Assembly (NCBI RefSeq): GCF_046592965.1
Contig: NZ_JBISBV010000003.1
Location: 62,001-126,000, forward strand
Origin: Marivita sp046592965
Lineage (GTDB): Bacteria; Pseudomonadota; Alphaproteobacteria; Rhodobacterales; Rhodobacteraceae
Direction: 5' to 3'
DNA: 64,000 nt
Below are positions 25,029-33,464 of this stretch, in pieces. The notes beneath the pieces are model-generated. The model worked only from the letters and a program-made list of their open reading frames with translations, was not told the origin of the DNA and made no database searches. Position 1 is the stretch's first letter; every line of letters starts with the position of its first letter. A program made the position numbers and the translations under genes.

Positions 25029-25732
25029 AGGGCTTTGTTCCATGCGGTTGCAGGATCGGTGATGGCATAATCGCGCAGCGCGTCGACATCGCTGATCGAA
25101 GCGTGATTTCGGGAAATCTTCACCCCGACTTCGCGCAATCGGGAAAACGCGCGCGACAGGCTTTCGGGTTTCATGCCCAGACGTCCGGCGATCAGAAGCT
25201 TGTCATAGGGCAGGGTGACGACACAACTGCCGCTGTCGCACGGGCTGAGGTCGAGCAGGAAATCGGCGACACGCTGTGCGCCCGTTTGCGCTTTGATCTG
25301 TTCGAGTTGCGCGACCATGTCATGCAGGTGCTGGAAGGTCGATGCGAGCACCGCGATGCAGAGTTCGGGCTCTTTCTTCATCACCGCGACAAGCATCCGT
25401 GCCGGGATCTGCATCAGTTTGCAGTCGGTCACCGCTTCTGCCGAGACGGGGTAATTCTGATCCTGAAACGCGACCGCCTCACCGAAAGAGTGACTGCGGG
25501 TGAAGACGTTCATGATCGCCTCGTTGCCATTCGGCGCGATGCGATACAGCTTGACCCAGCCGTCCAGCACGATGTGGATAACGTTGGCTTTTTCGCCCTG
25601 CATGAACACCGTCTCGCCGCGCTCGAACCGCAGCGTGACCGCTTCTTTCAATAGCGACTCCACCACCGGATCAGGAAGGTTCCGCATGAGAACCGAGTCC
25701 TTGGCGACATGCAGATCTTGGTTCTGAACCAT
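25025..25732 (-). CDS. dnr: Crp/Fnr regulator, Dnr type
   Basis: A 235-aa Crp/Fnr-family activator: cyclic-nucleotide-like barrel (about 25-130), dimer helix, winged helix. The N-terminus lacks the FNR cysteine cluster. The recognition helix reads KPESLSRAFSRL, keeping the FNR-type E190-x-x-S193-R194 that reads TTGA half-sites. In denitrifiers such Dnr proteins are heme/NO sensors that switch on nir and nor genes. It borders the island, has a strong ribosome site (AGGAGG) and shares its transcript with the DUF4202 gene. It is clearly different from the NnrR-type protein at 10872. Confidence 0.85.
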   Translation of the reverse strand: MVQNQDLHVAKDSVLMRNLPDPVVESLLKEAVTLRFERGETVFMQGEKANVIHIVLDGWVKLYRIAPNGNEAIMNVFTRSHSFGEAVAFQDQNYPVSAEAVTDCKLMQIPARMLVAVMKKEPELCIAVLASTFQHLHDMVAQLEQIKAQTGAQRVADFLLDLSPCDSGSCVVTLPYDKLLIAGRLGMKPESLSRAFSRLREVGVKISRNHASISDVDALRDYAITDPATAWNKAL

Positions 25733-25827
25733 GGCTACACCTCCTGTGACGCGCGATCATTTCACCCCCTGCCTCAGACCATGCTTGGGCCCGGAATGAA
25801 AGACCATTCGGTCCGGAAACCTTGACG

Positions 25828-25841
25828 ATCACGCCCGTGAT
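25828..25841. promoter_or_regulatory. Inverted repeat in dnr-lacI intergenic region
   Basis: ATCACG-CC-CGTGAT is a perfect 14-bp inverted repeat directly after a TTGACG (25822-25827) that could be a -35 element for the rightward regulator gene. The binding protein is unknown; it does not match the Fnr or LacI-operator patterns seen elsewhere in the window. Confidence 0.35.
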
Positions 25842-25862
25842 TTACTAAGTTCAAATTTGTAT

Positions 25863-25876
25863 TTGGCGCGCGTAAA
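25863..25876. promoter_or_regulatory. Imperfect polyol-operon operator before the LacI gene
   Basis: TTGGC-GCGC-GTAAA matches the perfect operator at 26961 in its centre and right half (GCGCGTAAA) and partly in the left half. It lies about 45 bp before the regulator ATG, suggesting autoregulation with a weaker site. Confidence 0.5.
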
Positions 25877-25917
25877 GCATAAAGTGGGCCATCCACGTTG
25901 TCTGGAACGGTGGCACG

Positions 25918-26946
25918 ATGAGCGAACAAAAGATCAAGAACATGGAGGAGTTCGCGGCGAAAAGCGGTGTGTCACGTCCCACCGTGTCGAAGTATTTCAA
26001 CGATCCGGGCAGCGTGCGCAAATCGACCCGCGACAAGATAGAAGCAGCGCTGAAGAAATTCGACTTTCGCCCCAACCTCTATGCCATCAACCAGAACCGG
26101 CGCTTGACGAAAAACATCGGTATCGTGGTGCCCTATGTTGCGGATCCCTTTTTCGGCGAGATGGCGCGCATCATCGAGCGGCGCATCATCGACGCAGGCT
26201 ACTCGCCTTCCACCTTCAGCTCCCACGGCGATCTTGATCGCGAGATCGAAATTCTTGACACGTTGCGGTCCATGCGCCCGGCGGGCGTGTTGCTGGCGCC
26301 GCTGGGACGTGCATCCGACCGCAAGGTGATTGCCGCGTTTTGCAACGAGGTGCCAACGGTTCTGTTCGACAGCAATATCGAGGATGTGGATGCGTCGTTT
26401 GTAGGCTCAAACAACTTCCAGTCGGTTCCGTTGGCCGTGGATTACCTGTGCCGAACCGGTGAGCCGCCGTGTTTCTACGAAATGCCGCCAATCAACCCCA
26501 ACGCCAACAAGCGGCGCGACGCGTATATCCAGGCGATGGAATCGCTTGGCCACACGCCACAGGTCGTGCGCGTCGACGGGCAGGGCTGGGGCTTTGAGGA
26601 GATCGGATACAGCCAGGGTCTGCGGTTGCTTGCCAACAATGACCTGCCCAGCCGAACGGTCTTGTGCAGCAATGACCGACTGGCGATCGGGATGCTGGCG
26701 GCAGCCTATGAAAGCGGCGTGCGCGTCGGCATTGCCGACGGGTGCAGCTTGCGCATTGCCGGACACGACGATCACCCGTTCTCGCGCTTCACTTGCCCCG
26801 CGCTCACCACCGTGTCGCAAGACTATGAAGCGATTTCGGCGCGCAGTGTCGAGACGCTGTTTGACCGAATCGATGGTACGATCAAGGTCGATTCTCCGAG
26901 GGACACATTGTTTGACGGGCGATTGGTCATGCGGGCATCCGCCTGA
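25918..26946 (+). CDS. LacI-family repressor of the polyol operon
   Basis: A 342-aa regulator with an N-terminal LacI helix-turn-helix (KNMEEFAAKSGVSRPTVSKY, about residues 7-26) and hinge region. A periplasmic-binding-protein-like sensor domain follows (GIVVPYVADPFFGEMAR onward; the CSNDRLAIGMLAAA strand is typical). It precedes the sorbitol/mannitol transport and oxidation genes in the same direction and probably responds to a polyol or its keto sugar. Operator-like palindromes lie before it and before the transporter. It is not an AraC-type activator, which controls polyol genes in some other bacteria. Confidence 0.88.
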   Translation: MSEQKIKNMEEFAAKSGVSRPTVSKYFNDPGSVRKSTRDKIEAALKKFDFRPNLYAINQNRRLTKNIGIVVPYVADPFFGEMARIIERRIIDAGYSPSTFSSHGDLDREIEILDTLRSMRPAGVLLAPLGRASDRKVIAAFCNEVPTVLFDSNIEDVDASFVGSNNFQSVPLAVDYLCRTGEPPCFYEMPPINPNANKRRDAYIQAMESLGHTPQVVRVDGQGWGFEEIGYSQGLRLLANNDLPSRTVLCSNDRLAIGMLAAAYESGVRVGIADGCSLRIAGHDDHPFSRFTCPALTTVSQDYEAISARSVETLFDRIDGTIKVDSPRDTLFDGRLVMRASA

Positions 26947-26960
26947 AATTCGGTAATAAG

Positions 26961-26974
26961 TTTACGCGCGTAAA
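26961..26974. promoter_or_regulatory. Operator-like palindrome before smoE
   Basis: TTTAC-GCGC-GTAAA is a perfect 14-bp palindrome with the central CG steps usual for LacI-family operators. It ends 7 bp before a TTGACG -35 candidate (26982-26987) and 72 bp before the smoE ATG. Binding by the adjacent LacI protein is inferred. Confidence 0.65.
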
Positions 26975-27046
26975 AAATATATTGACGTCGCGTAGCGTGA
27001 TTGTTTACGGTCATCCCCAGGAAACACCTTCAGGGAGGAAGACCTA

Positions 27047-28354
27047 ATGAGACCAACGAAATCCATGGCGCTGGTGAGCGTTCTTGCACTGACAGCCGCA
27101 GGCATTGCGCAGGCCGAGACCACTCTCACCATCGCCACCGTGAACAACGGCGACATGATCCGCATGCAGGGTCTGGCCGATGATTTCACCGCCGCAAACC
27201 CCGACATCAAGCTGGAGTGGGTGACGCTGGAAGAGAACGTGTTGCGCCAGCGCGTCACGCAGGACATCGCCGCCAACGGTGGCCAGTTCGACGTGATGAC
27301 CATCGGCACCTACGAGGTTCCGATCTGGGGTGCGCAGGACTGGCTGGTGTCGCTGAACGATCTGCCCGCCGAATGGGATGCGGATGACATTCTGCCGGCG
27401 ATCCGCGATGGTCTGACCGTGGACGGCGAACTTTACGCTGCGCCTTTCTACGGCGAAAGCTCGATGGTGATGTATCGCACCGACCTGATGGAAGCCGCAG
27501 GCATGGAAATGCCCGAAGCGCCCACATGGGACGATATCGCCAAGGCCGCCGAGGCAATGACCGACAAGGATAACGAGATTTACGGCATCTGCCTGCGCGG
27601 CAAGGCTGGCTGGGGCGAGAACATGGCGTTCCTCACAGCGATGTCCAACTCCTTCGGCGCCAAGTGGTTCGACGAGGACTGGACCCCGCAGTTCGACAGC
27701 GAAGAGTGGAAGACCACGCTCAACACCTACATGGACCTGATGAACAACTATGGTCCTCCGGGCGCGTCGACAAACGGCTTCAACGAAAACCTGTCGCTGT
27801 TCCAGCAGGGCAAATGCGGCATGTGGATCGACGCAACCGTGGCGGCGTCCTTCGTGACCAACCCCGAAGATTCCAGCGTCGCAGACAAGGTCGGCTTTGC
27901 GCTGGCGCCGGACAACGGTCTGGGCAAGCGCGGCAACTGGCTCTGGGCATGGTCGCTGGCCATTCCTGCCGGTTCGGACGCCACGGAAGAGGCCAAGACC
28001 TTCATCGCCTGGGCGACAAGCAAGGATTACACCGCGCTGGTGGCCGAGAACGAAGGCTGGGCCAACGTTCCTCCGGGCACAAGGACATCGCTTTATGAGA
28101 ACCCCGAGTACCAGAAGGTGCCGTTCGCCGAGATGACGCTGAAATCCATCAACTCGGCCAATCCGAGCGAGCCTTCGGTCGATCCGGTCCCGTATACCGG
28201 CGTCCAGTTTGTCGCGATCCCGGAATTTGCAGGCATCGCAACGCAGGTCGGGCAGGAATTCTCTGCCGCGCTCGCCGGTCAGCAAAGTGTCGACGAAGCG
28301 CTTGAAAAGGCTCAGGCTTTGACCACCGACGAAATGGAAGCCGCAGGCTACTAA
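27047..28354 (+). CDS. smoE: Sorbitol/mannitol ABC transporter, binding protein
   Basis: A 435-aa periplasmic extracellular solute-binding protein, family 1 (MalE-like). A signal peptide (about 1-24, cleavage after IAQA) precedes the first lobe TLTIATVNNGDMIRMQ and the mid-protein stretch WDDIAKAAEAM. GGAGGAAG gives a strong ribosome site. It heads an operon ordered E-F-G-K-S-mtlK, the gene content of the Rhodobacter polyol system, so sorbitol, mannitol or arabitol are the likely ligands. A GC-rich hairpin follows the stop, which may raise its expression over the permeases. Confidence 0.88.
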   Translation: MRPTKSMALVSVLALTAAGIAQAETTLTIATVNNGDMIRMQGLADDFTAANPDIKLEWVTLEENVLRQRVTQDIAANGGQFDVMTIGTYEVPIWGAQDWLVSLNDLPAEWDADDILPAIRDGLTVDGELYAAPFYGESSMVMYRTDLMEAAGMEMPEAPTWDDIAKAAEAMTDKDNEIYGICLRGKAGWGENMAFLTAMSNSFGAKWFDEDWTPQFDSEEWKTTLNTYMDLMNNYGPPGASTNGFNENLSLFQQGKCGMWIDATVAASFVTNPEDSSVADKVGFALAPDNGLGKRGNWLWAWSLAIPAGSDATEEAKTFIAWATSKDYTALVAENEGWANVPPGTRTSLYENPEYQKVPFAEMTLKSINSANPSEPSVDPVPYTGVQFVAIPEFAGIATQVGQEFSAALAGQQSVDEALEKAQALTTDEMEAAGY

Positions 28355-28363
28355 AACGCTGAT

Positions 28364-28390
28364 CCCGGGGGCGGTACGTCCGCCCTCGGG
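28364..28390 (+). terminator. Hairpin between smoE and smoF
   Basis: An 11-bp stem (28364-28374 with 28380-28390, one G-U pair, 5-nt loop) lies in the 86-bp gap after the binding-protein gene. No U tract follows, so partial termination or 3'-end protection of smoE mRNA is likelier than full termination. It shares arm sequences with the hairpin at 38407. Confidence 0.6.
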
Positions 28391-28440
28391 TTATCGCTTC
28401 GTCACGTTTCAGATTTGCAATCCCCGGCAGGAGTTCGGTT

Positions 28441-29307
28441 ATGGCGACCCAGCATTCGAGATCCGCGGCCCGGTTCATGATGGCCCCCGCCGTCGCCCTG
28501 CTTCTTGGCTGGATGCTGGTGCCGCTGACGATGACGCTCTACTTCTCGTTCAAGAATTATCTGCCGCTGCGCGGTGGCGATCTGGGATGGGTCGGATTTG
28601 ACAACTACGTCCGCTTCGTCACCTCAAGCGCCTTCTGGCCGTCGGTACAGGCAACGCTGGTGATCGTCGGGGCGGTGCTGGTCATCACCATCGTGTTCGG
28701 CGTGTTGCTGGCGATGCTGCTGGATCAGCCGATGTGGGGGCAGGGCGTTGTCCGCATCCTCGTGATCGCGCCGTTCTTCGTGATGCCGACCGTCTCTGCA
28801 CTGGTCTGGAAGAACATGTTTATGGACCCTGTGAACGGCCTGTTCGCGCATCTGTGGCAACTCTTCGGACTGGCCCCGATCGAATGGCTGAGCCAGGCCT
28901 CCATGACCTCGATCATCATAATCGTGGCGTGGCAATGGCTGCCCTTCGCGACGCTGATCCTGCTCACCGCCATTCAATCGCTTGACGGCGAACAGATGGA
29001 AGCCGCCGAGATGGACGGCGCCCCGCCGCTGTCGCGCTTTTTCTGGCTCGTGCTGCCGCATTTGTCGCGGGCCATCACCATCGTTGTGCTGATCCAGATG
29101 ATCTTCCTGCTGGGCATCTTTGCAGAGATCTTCGTGACCACCCAAGGCAGCTTCGGCACCCGCACCCTGACCTACCTGATCTACCAGCGCGTGTTGGAAA
29201 GCCAGAACGTCGGACTGGGCAGCGCTGGTGGCATCTATGCCGTCATCCTGGCCAATATCATCGCGATCTTCCTGATGCGGATCGTTGGCAAGAACCTGGA
29301 CGCGTGA
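28441..29307 (+). CDS. smoF: Polyol ABC transporter permease 1
   Basis: A 288-aa inner-membrane permease of the MalF type with about six helices. The ABC-coupling EAA loop is visible as EQMEAAEMDGAPPLSRFFWLVLP near residue 183. A GGCAGGAG sequence lies upstream of the ATG. It forms the channel with SmoG and is driven by SmoK; the next gene starts 12 bp later. Confidence 0.9.
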   Translation: MATQHSRSAARFMMAPAVALLLGWMLVPLTMTLYFSFKNYLPLRGGDLGWVGFDNYVRFVTSSAFWPSVQATLVIVGAVLVITIVFGVLLAMLLDQPMWGQGVVRILVIAPFFVMPTVSALVWKNMFMDPVNGLFAHLWQLFGLAPIEWLSQASMTSIIIIVAWQWLPFATLILLTAIQSLDGEQMEAAEMDGAPPLSRFFWLVLPHLSRAITIVVLIQMIFLLGIFAEIFVTTQGSFGTRTLTYLIYQRVLESQNVGLGSAGGIYAVILANIIAIFLMRIVGKNLDA

Positions 29308-29319
29308 GGAGATAAAATC

Positions 29320-30150
29320 ATGGCCCGCGCAGTGACCAACAACCGCAAGATCATCAACACCGTCCTCGCCTGGACGATCGGTCTGCTGATCTTCTTCCCG
29401 ATCCTCTGGACGATCCTCACCAGCTTCAAATCCGAAGCGACAGCCATCGCCGATCCTCCGGTGTTCCTGTTCTTTGACTGGTCGCTCGAGAACTACCGCG
29501 TCGTGATGGAGCGTTCGAACTATGGCCGCTACCTGATGAACTCGATCATCATCGCGGGCGGGTCGACAATCTTGGGCATCATCGTTGCGGTGCCTGCGGC
29601 GTGGTCGATGGCCTTCGTGCCGTCACGTCGCACCAAGGACATCCTGCTCTGGATGCTCTCGACCAAGATGCTGCCAGCGGTGGGTGTTCTTTATCCGATC
29701 TACCTGATCTTCATCAAGATGGGCCTGCTCGACAGCCTGATCGGCCTGACCATCATCCTGATGCTGATCAACCTGCCAATCATCGTCTGGATGCTCTACA
29801 CCTACTTTCGCGAAATTCCCGGCGAGATTCTCGAAGCGGCACGGATGGACGGGGCCACACTGCGCTCGGAGATTCTTTATGTGCTTACGCCGATGGCGGT
29901 GCCGGGCATTGCGTCGACCTTGCTGTTGAATTTCATCCTGGCATGGAACGAGGCGTTCTGGACGCTCAACCTGACGGCAGCCAAGGCGGCACCGCTCACC
30001 GCGTTCATCGCCAGCTACTCAAGCCCCGAAGGCCTGTTCTACGCCAAGCTCTCGGCGGCGTCGACAATGGCCATTGCGCCGATCCTCATCCTTGGCTGGT
30101 TCAGCCAGAAGCAGCTTGTGCGCGGCCTCACCTTCGGCGCGGTTAAATAA
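29320..30150 (+). CDS. smoG: Polyol ABC transporter permease 2
   Basis: A 276-aa MalG-type permease with six hydrophobic segments. The EAA loop (GEILEAARMDGATLRSEIL) falls near residue 168. The N-terminal helix begins after a short basic segment (NNRKI), and a GAGGAG ribosome site precedes the ATG. It pairs with the preceding permease; smoK follows after 11 bp. Confidence 0.9.
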   Translation: MARAVTNNRKIINTVLAWTIGLLIFFPILWTILTSFKSEATAIADPPVFLFFDWSLENYRVVMERSNYGRYLMNSIIIAGGSTILGIIVAVPAAWSMAFVPSRRTKDILLWMLSTKMLPAVGVLYPIYLIFIKMGLLDSLIGLTIILMLINLPIIVWMLYTYFREIPGEILEAARMDGATLRSEILYVLTPMAVPGIASTLLLNFILAWNEAFWTLNLTAAKAAPLTAFIASYSSPEGLFYAKLSAASTMAIAPILILGWFSQKQLVRGLTFGAVK

Positions 30151-30161
30151 GGAAATTCCTC

Positions 30162-31166
30162 ATGGGCAAGATCCAACTCAAACAGGTCACCAAAAGCTTT
30201 GGCGACGTTCAGGTCATCCCGCCTTTGGACCTGACCATCGAAGACGGGGAATTCGCGGTTTTCGTCGGTCCCTCGGGCTGTGGCAAATCCACCTTGCTGC
30301 GGATGATTGCCGGGCTTGAGGATCTGACCTCGGGCAGCGTCGAGATCGACGGCGCGGATGCCACCAACACGCCGCCCGCCAAGCGCGGTCTGGCGATGGT
30401 GTTCCAGTCCTACGCGCTTTATCCGCACATGTCGGTGCGCAAGAACATCGCCTTTCCGATGCGCATGGCAGGGATCGACAAGGCCGAGCAGGACCGTCGG
30501 ATCGACGCGGCCGCAAAGGCGCTGAACCTCACCGATTACCTTGATCGCCGCCCCGGACAGCTTTCGGGTGGACAACGCCAGCGTGTCGCCATCGGACGGG
30601 CGATCGTACGCGAACCTTCGGCGTTCCTGTTCGATGAGCCGTTGTCCAACCTCGACGCTGCCCTGCGCGTCGGGATGCGGCTTGAGATTTGCGAGATGCA
30701 CGAGCGCCTGAAGACGACGATGATCTACGTCACCCACGATCAGGTCGAAGCGATGACGATGGCTGACAAGATCGTGGTGCTTCAGGCAGGCGTGATCGAA
30801 CAGGTGGGCAGCCCGCTTGAACTCTATCACGCGCCGCGCAATCTGTTTGTCGCAGGCTTTATCGGGTCGCCGAAGATGAACCTGATCGAAGGACCGGAAG
30901 CGGCCCAGCACGATGCGATGACCATCGGCGTGCGACCAGAACATATCGACGTGTCCGGCAAAGATGGTCTTTGGAAAGGCCGGGTCGGTGTGGCCGAGCA
31001 TCTCGGGTCCGATACGTTCTTCCACATTCACGATACCGGGCTGGCTGAAACAATCACAGTCCGCGCGCCGGGTGAGGTCAGCTACGATCACGGCGACACC
31101 ATCCATCTGACGCCACGCGCCGACCAGATTCACCGGTTTGACGCAACGGGGCTTCGGATCGCATGA
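30162..31166 (+). CDS. smoK: Polyol ABC transporter ATPase
   Basis: A 334-aa MalK/UgpC-type ATPase. It has Walker A GPSGCGKST (near residue 36), the Q-loop region VFQSYALYPHMSV, signature LSGGQRQRVAIGRA, Walker B FLFDEPLSNLDAA and the switch His in YVTHDQVEAMT. The C-terminal third (about 235-334) is the OB-like regulatory domain (GVRPEHIDV). Its stop overlaps smoS as ATGA. Confidence 0.93.
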   Translation: MGKIQLKQVTKSFGDVQVIPPLDLTIEDGEFAVFVGPSGCGKSTLLRMIAGLEDLTSGSVEIDGADATNTPPAKRGLAMVFQSYALYPHMSVRKNIAFPMRMAGIDKAEQDRRIDAAAKALNLTDYLDRRPGQLSGGQRQRVAIGRAIVREPSAFLFDEPLSNLDAALRVGMRLEICEMHERLKTTMIYVTHDQVEAMTMADKIVVLQAGVIEQVGSPLELYHAPRNLFVAGFIGSPKMNLIEGPEAAQHDAMTIGVRPEHIDVSGKDGLWKGRVGVAEHLGSDTFFHIHDTGLAETITVRAPGEVSYDHGDTIHLTPRADQIHRFDATGLRIA

Positions 31167-31936
31167 AACGTCTGGATGGAAAAACCGCGCTGATCACCGG
31201 TGCGGCGCGGGGCATCGGCCGCGCCTTTGCCGAGGCCTATGTGCGCGAAGGCGCACGGGTGGCAATCGGGGATATCGACATGACGCGGGCGCAGGCAACG
31301 GCGTCCGAGATCGGAGATGCGGCCATCGCGGTCAAGATGGACGTGACCGATCAGGCCAGCATCGATGCGGCCGTCGCGGAAACCGTCGATGCCTTTGGCG
31401 GCATCGACATCCTGATTAACAACGCCGCGCTGTTCACCGCCGCTCCGATTGTTGACATCGAGCGCGCCGATTATGCGCGGGTCTTTGACATCAACGTGGC
31501 CGGCACGCTGTTCACCTTGCAGGCCGTCGCCCGACATATGATCGCGCGTGGGCAGGGGGGCAAGATCATCAACATGGCAAGCCAGGCGGGCCGTCGCGGC
31601 GAGCCGTTGGTCGCCGTCTATTGTGCGACCAAGGCGGCGATCATCTCGCTGACCCAATCGGCTGGGCTCGATCTGATCAAGCATGGCATCAACGTGAATG
31701 CGATTTCTCCGGGCGTTGTCGATGGCGAACACTGGGACGGGGTTGATGCGTTTTTTGCCAAGCATGAAAACAAGGCGCCCGGCCAGAAAAAGCGTGAAGT
31801 CGGCGCTGCGGTGCCCTTCGGGCGAATGGGAACGGCGGAGGATCTGACCGGCATGGCAATCTTCCTGGCGAGTTCCGAGGCTGATTACATCGTGGCGCAA
31901 ACCTATAACGTGGATGGCGGCCAATGGATGAGCTGA
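31163..31936 (+). CDS. smoS: Sorbitol dehydrogenase, short-chain type
   Basis: A 257-aa SDR enzyme oxidising sorbitol (and probably galactitol) with NAD. It has the cofactor motif TGAARGIGRA, the NNAA strand, catalytic Ser in NMASQAGRRGE, and YxxxK as YCATKAA. The closing PFGRMGTAEDLTG and the NVDGGQWMS end are typical of the family. Overlaps of 4 bp with smoK and 13 bp with mtlK show tight operon structure. Name rests on similarity to Rhodobacter SmoS and on context. Confidence 0.88.
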   Translation: MKRLDGKTALITGAARGIGRAFAEAYVREGARVAIGDIDMTRAQATASEIGDAAIAVKMDVTDQASIDAAVAETVDAFGGIDILINNAALFTAAPIVDIERADYARVFDINVAGTLFTLQAVARHMIARGQGGKIINMASQAGRRGEPLVAVYCATKAAIISLTQSAGLDLIKHGINVNAISPGVVDGEHWDGVDAFFAKHENKAPGQKKREVGAAVPFGRMGTAEDLTGMAIFLASSEADYIVAQTYNVDGGQWMS

Positions 31937-33402
31937 CGCCCCTCTCAAACGCGACGCTTGGCGATCTTGCCCGGACCGCGCGCGTTCCGACCTATGATCG
32001 CAGCGCGCTGTCACCGGGAATCGTGCATATCGGGTTGGGCAATTTTCACCGCGCGCATCAGGCCTGGTATCTGCATCGCCTGTTTGACACCGGGCAGGAC
32101 CACGATTGGGCCATCATCGGCGCAGGCGTGCGTCCGGGCGACGCGGTGCAACGTGAAAAATTGCTCGCGCAGGATTGCCTGACCACGCTGATCGAGCTTG
32201 ATCCGGCAGGCAAATCCGCTGAGATCTGCGGCGCGATGATTGATTTTGTGCCGGTCGAACCGGGCAATGGTGCGCTGATTGCGCGCATGGCCAAATCCGA
32301 CATCCGCATCGTGTCCATGACGGTGACCGAAGGCGGCTATTTCATCGACCCCGCGACGGGCGGCTTTGATGCCACGCATCCCGACATCCAGCACGACGCT
32401 GCAAACCCCGATCACCCGCGCACGGCCTTCGGTGCCATGATCGCGGCGCTGAAGCAGCGGCGCGACGCAGGGCTCGGGCCATTCACCTGCCTGAGCTGCG
32501 ACAATCTGCAAGGCAACGGCGCGGTTCTACGCCAGACGAGCGTGTCGCTGGCGCGCCTGTCGGATACCGCGCTTGCGGAGTGGATCGAAGAGACGTGCAG
32601 CTTTCCCAACTCGATGGTAGATTGCATCGTCCCCGCAACGGGGCCGAACGAAATCGCTCTGGTTCAAGGGTTCGGCATCGACGACGCCGCCCCGGTGACG
32701 CATGAAAACTACCGTCAATGGGTGATCGAAGACGCGTTCTGCGCGGGCCGTCCGGACTGGGACGCGGTTGGCGCGACGTTCTCGGACCGGGTGCATGATT
32801 TCGAAATGATGAAGATCCGCATTCTGAACGGCGGACATCAGATCATCTCGGATCCGGCTGACATTCTGGGGTTGGCAACGATTGCCGAGGCGATGGCGCA
32901 TCCGGGAATTTCCGCGCTGCTGCACAAGGTTGCCCTGACCGAGATTGCGCCGCATGTCGCGGATGTGCCGGGATGCAGCGCGCAGGAATATCTTACCTTG
33001 ATCGAGCGCCGCTTTGCCAATCCCGAGATCGCGGATACCCCGCGCCGGGTTGCCTTTGACGGATCAAGCCGGCACCCCGGCTTCATCGTGCCCTCGATCC
33101 GTGACGGGCTGAAGGCGGACACCCCGGTCGAGGGATTGGCGCTCGTGTCGGCGGCATGGGCGCGCTATTGCACGGGGCTGCGCGAAGACGGCAGCGTGGT
33201 CGCGCCAAACGATCCGCACTGGGACAGTTTGCATCCGGTCGCGGAAGCGGCAAGATCGACTCCCGACCTCTGGCTGGAGCAACGGCAGTATTACGGTGAT
33301 CTGGCGGATGCACCAAGATTTGCCAGTGCGTTTTCAAGATGGCTGGACATGATCCACAGCGACGGGATCGAAGCGGCGATGGACGCCTATATCACCGCCT
33401 GA
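31924..33402 (+). CDS. mtlK: Mannitol 2-dehydrogenase
   Basis: A 492-aa long-chain polyol dehydrogenase oxidising mannitol to fructose with NAD. The Rossmann start reads IVHIGLGNFHRAHQ (near residue 30); TVTEGGY and the catalytic-lysine region MKIRILNGGHQ (near residue 300) are family signatures. The ATG lies 13 bp inside smoS and is the only start giving the full N-terminus. It is the last gene of the operon and is followed by a strong terminator. Confidence 0.93.
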   Translation: MDELTPLSNATLGDLARTARVPTYDRSALSPGIVHIGLGNFHRAHQAWYLHRLFDTGQDHDWAIIGAGVRPGDAVQREKLLAQDCLTTLIELDPAGKSAEICGAMIDFVPVEPGNGALIARMAKSDIRIVSMTVTEGGYFIDPATGGFDATHPDIQHDAANPDHPRTAFGAMIAALKQRRDAGLGPFTCLSCDNLQGNGAVLRQTSVSLARLSDTALAEWIEETCSFPNSMVDCIVPATGPNEIALVQGFGIDDAAPVTHENYRQWVIEDAFCAGRPDWDAVGATFSDRVHDFEMMKIRILNGGHQIISDPADILGLATIAEAMAHPGISALLHKVALTEIAPHVADVPGCSAQEYLTLIERRFANPEIADTPRRVAFDGSSRHPGFIVPSIRDGLKADTPVEGLALVSAAWARYCTGLREDGSVVAPNDPHWDSLHPVAEAARSTPDLWLEQRQYYGDLADAPRFASAFSRWLDMIHSDGIEAAMDAYITA

Positions 33403-33423
33403 TCCGGCATCGGAGAGGAAAGA

Positions 33424-33451
33424 AAAAGGCCCGCAAACTTGCGGGCCTTTT
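33424..33451. terminator. Bidirectional terminator between mtlK and dctP
   Basis: A GC-rich stem GGCCCGC/GCGGGCC (extended by AA/TT at the loop), flanked by A4 and T4. The symmetry gives a U tract on either strand, so it can end both the polyol operon and the convergent TRAP operon. Confidence 0.85.
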
Positions 33452-33464
33452 CGGTTTCTTTGGA

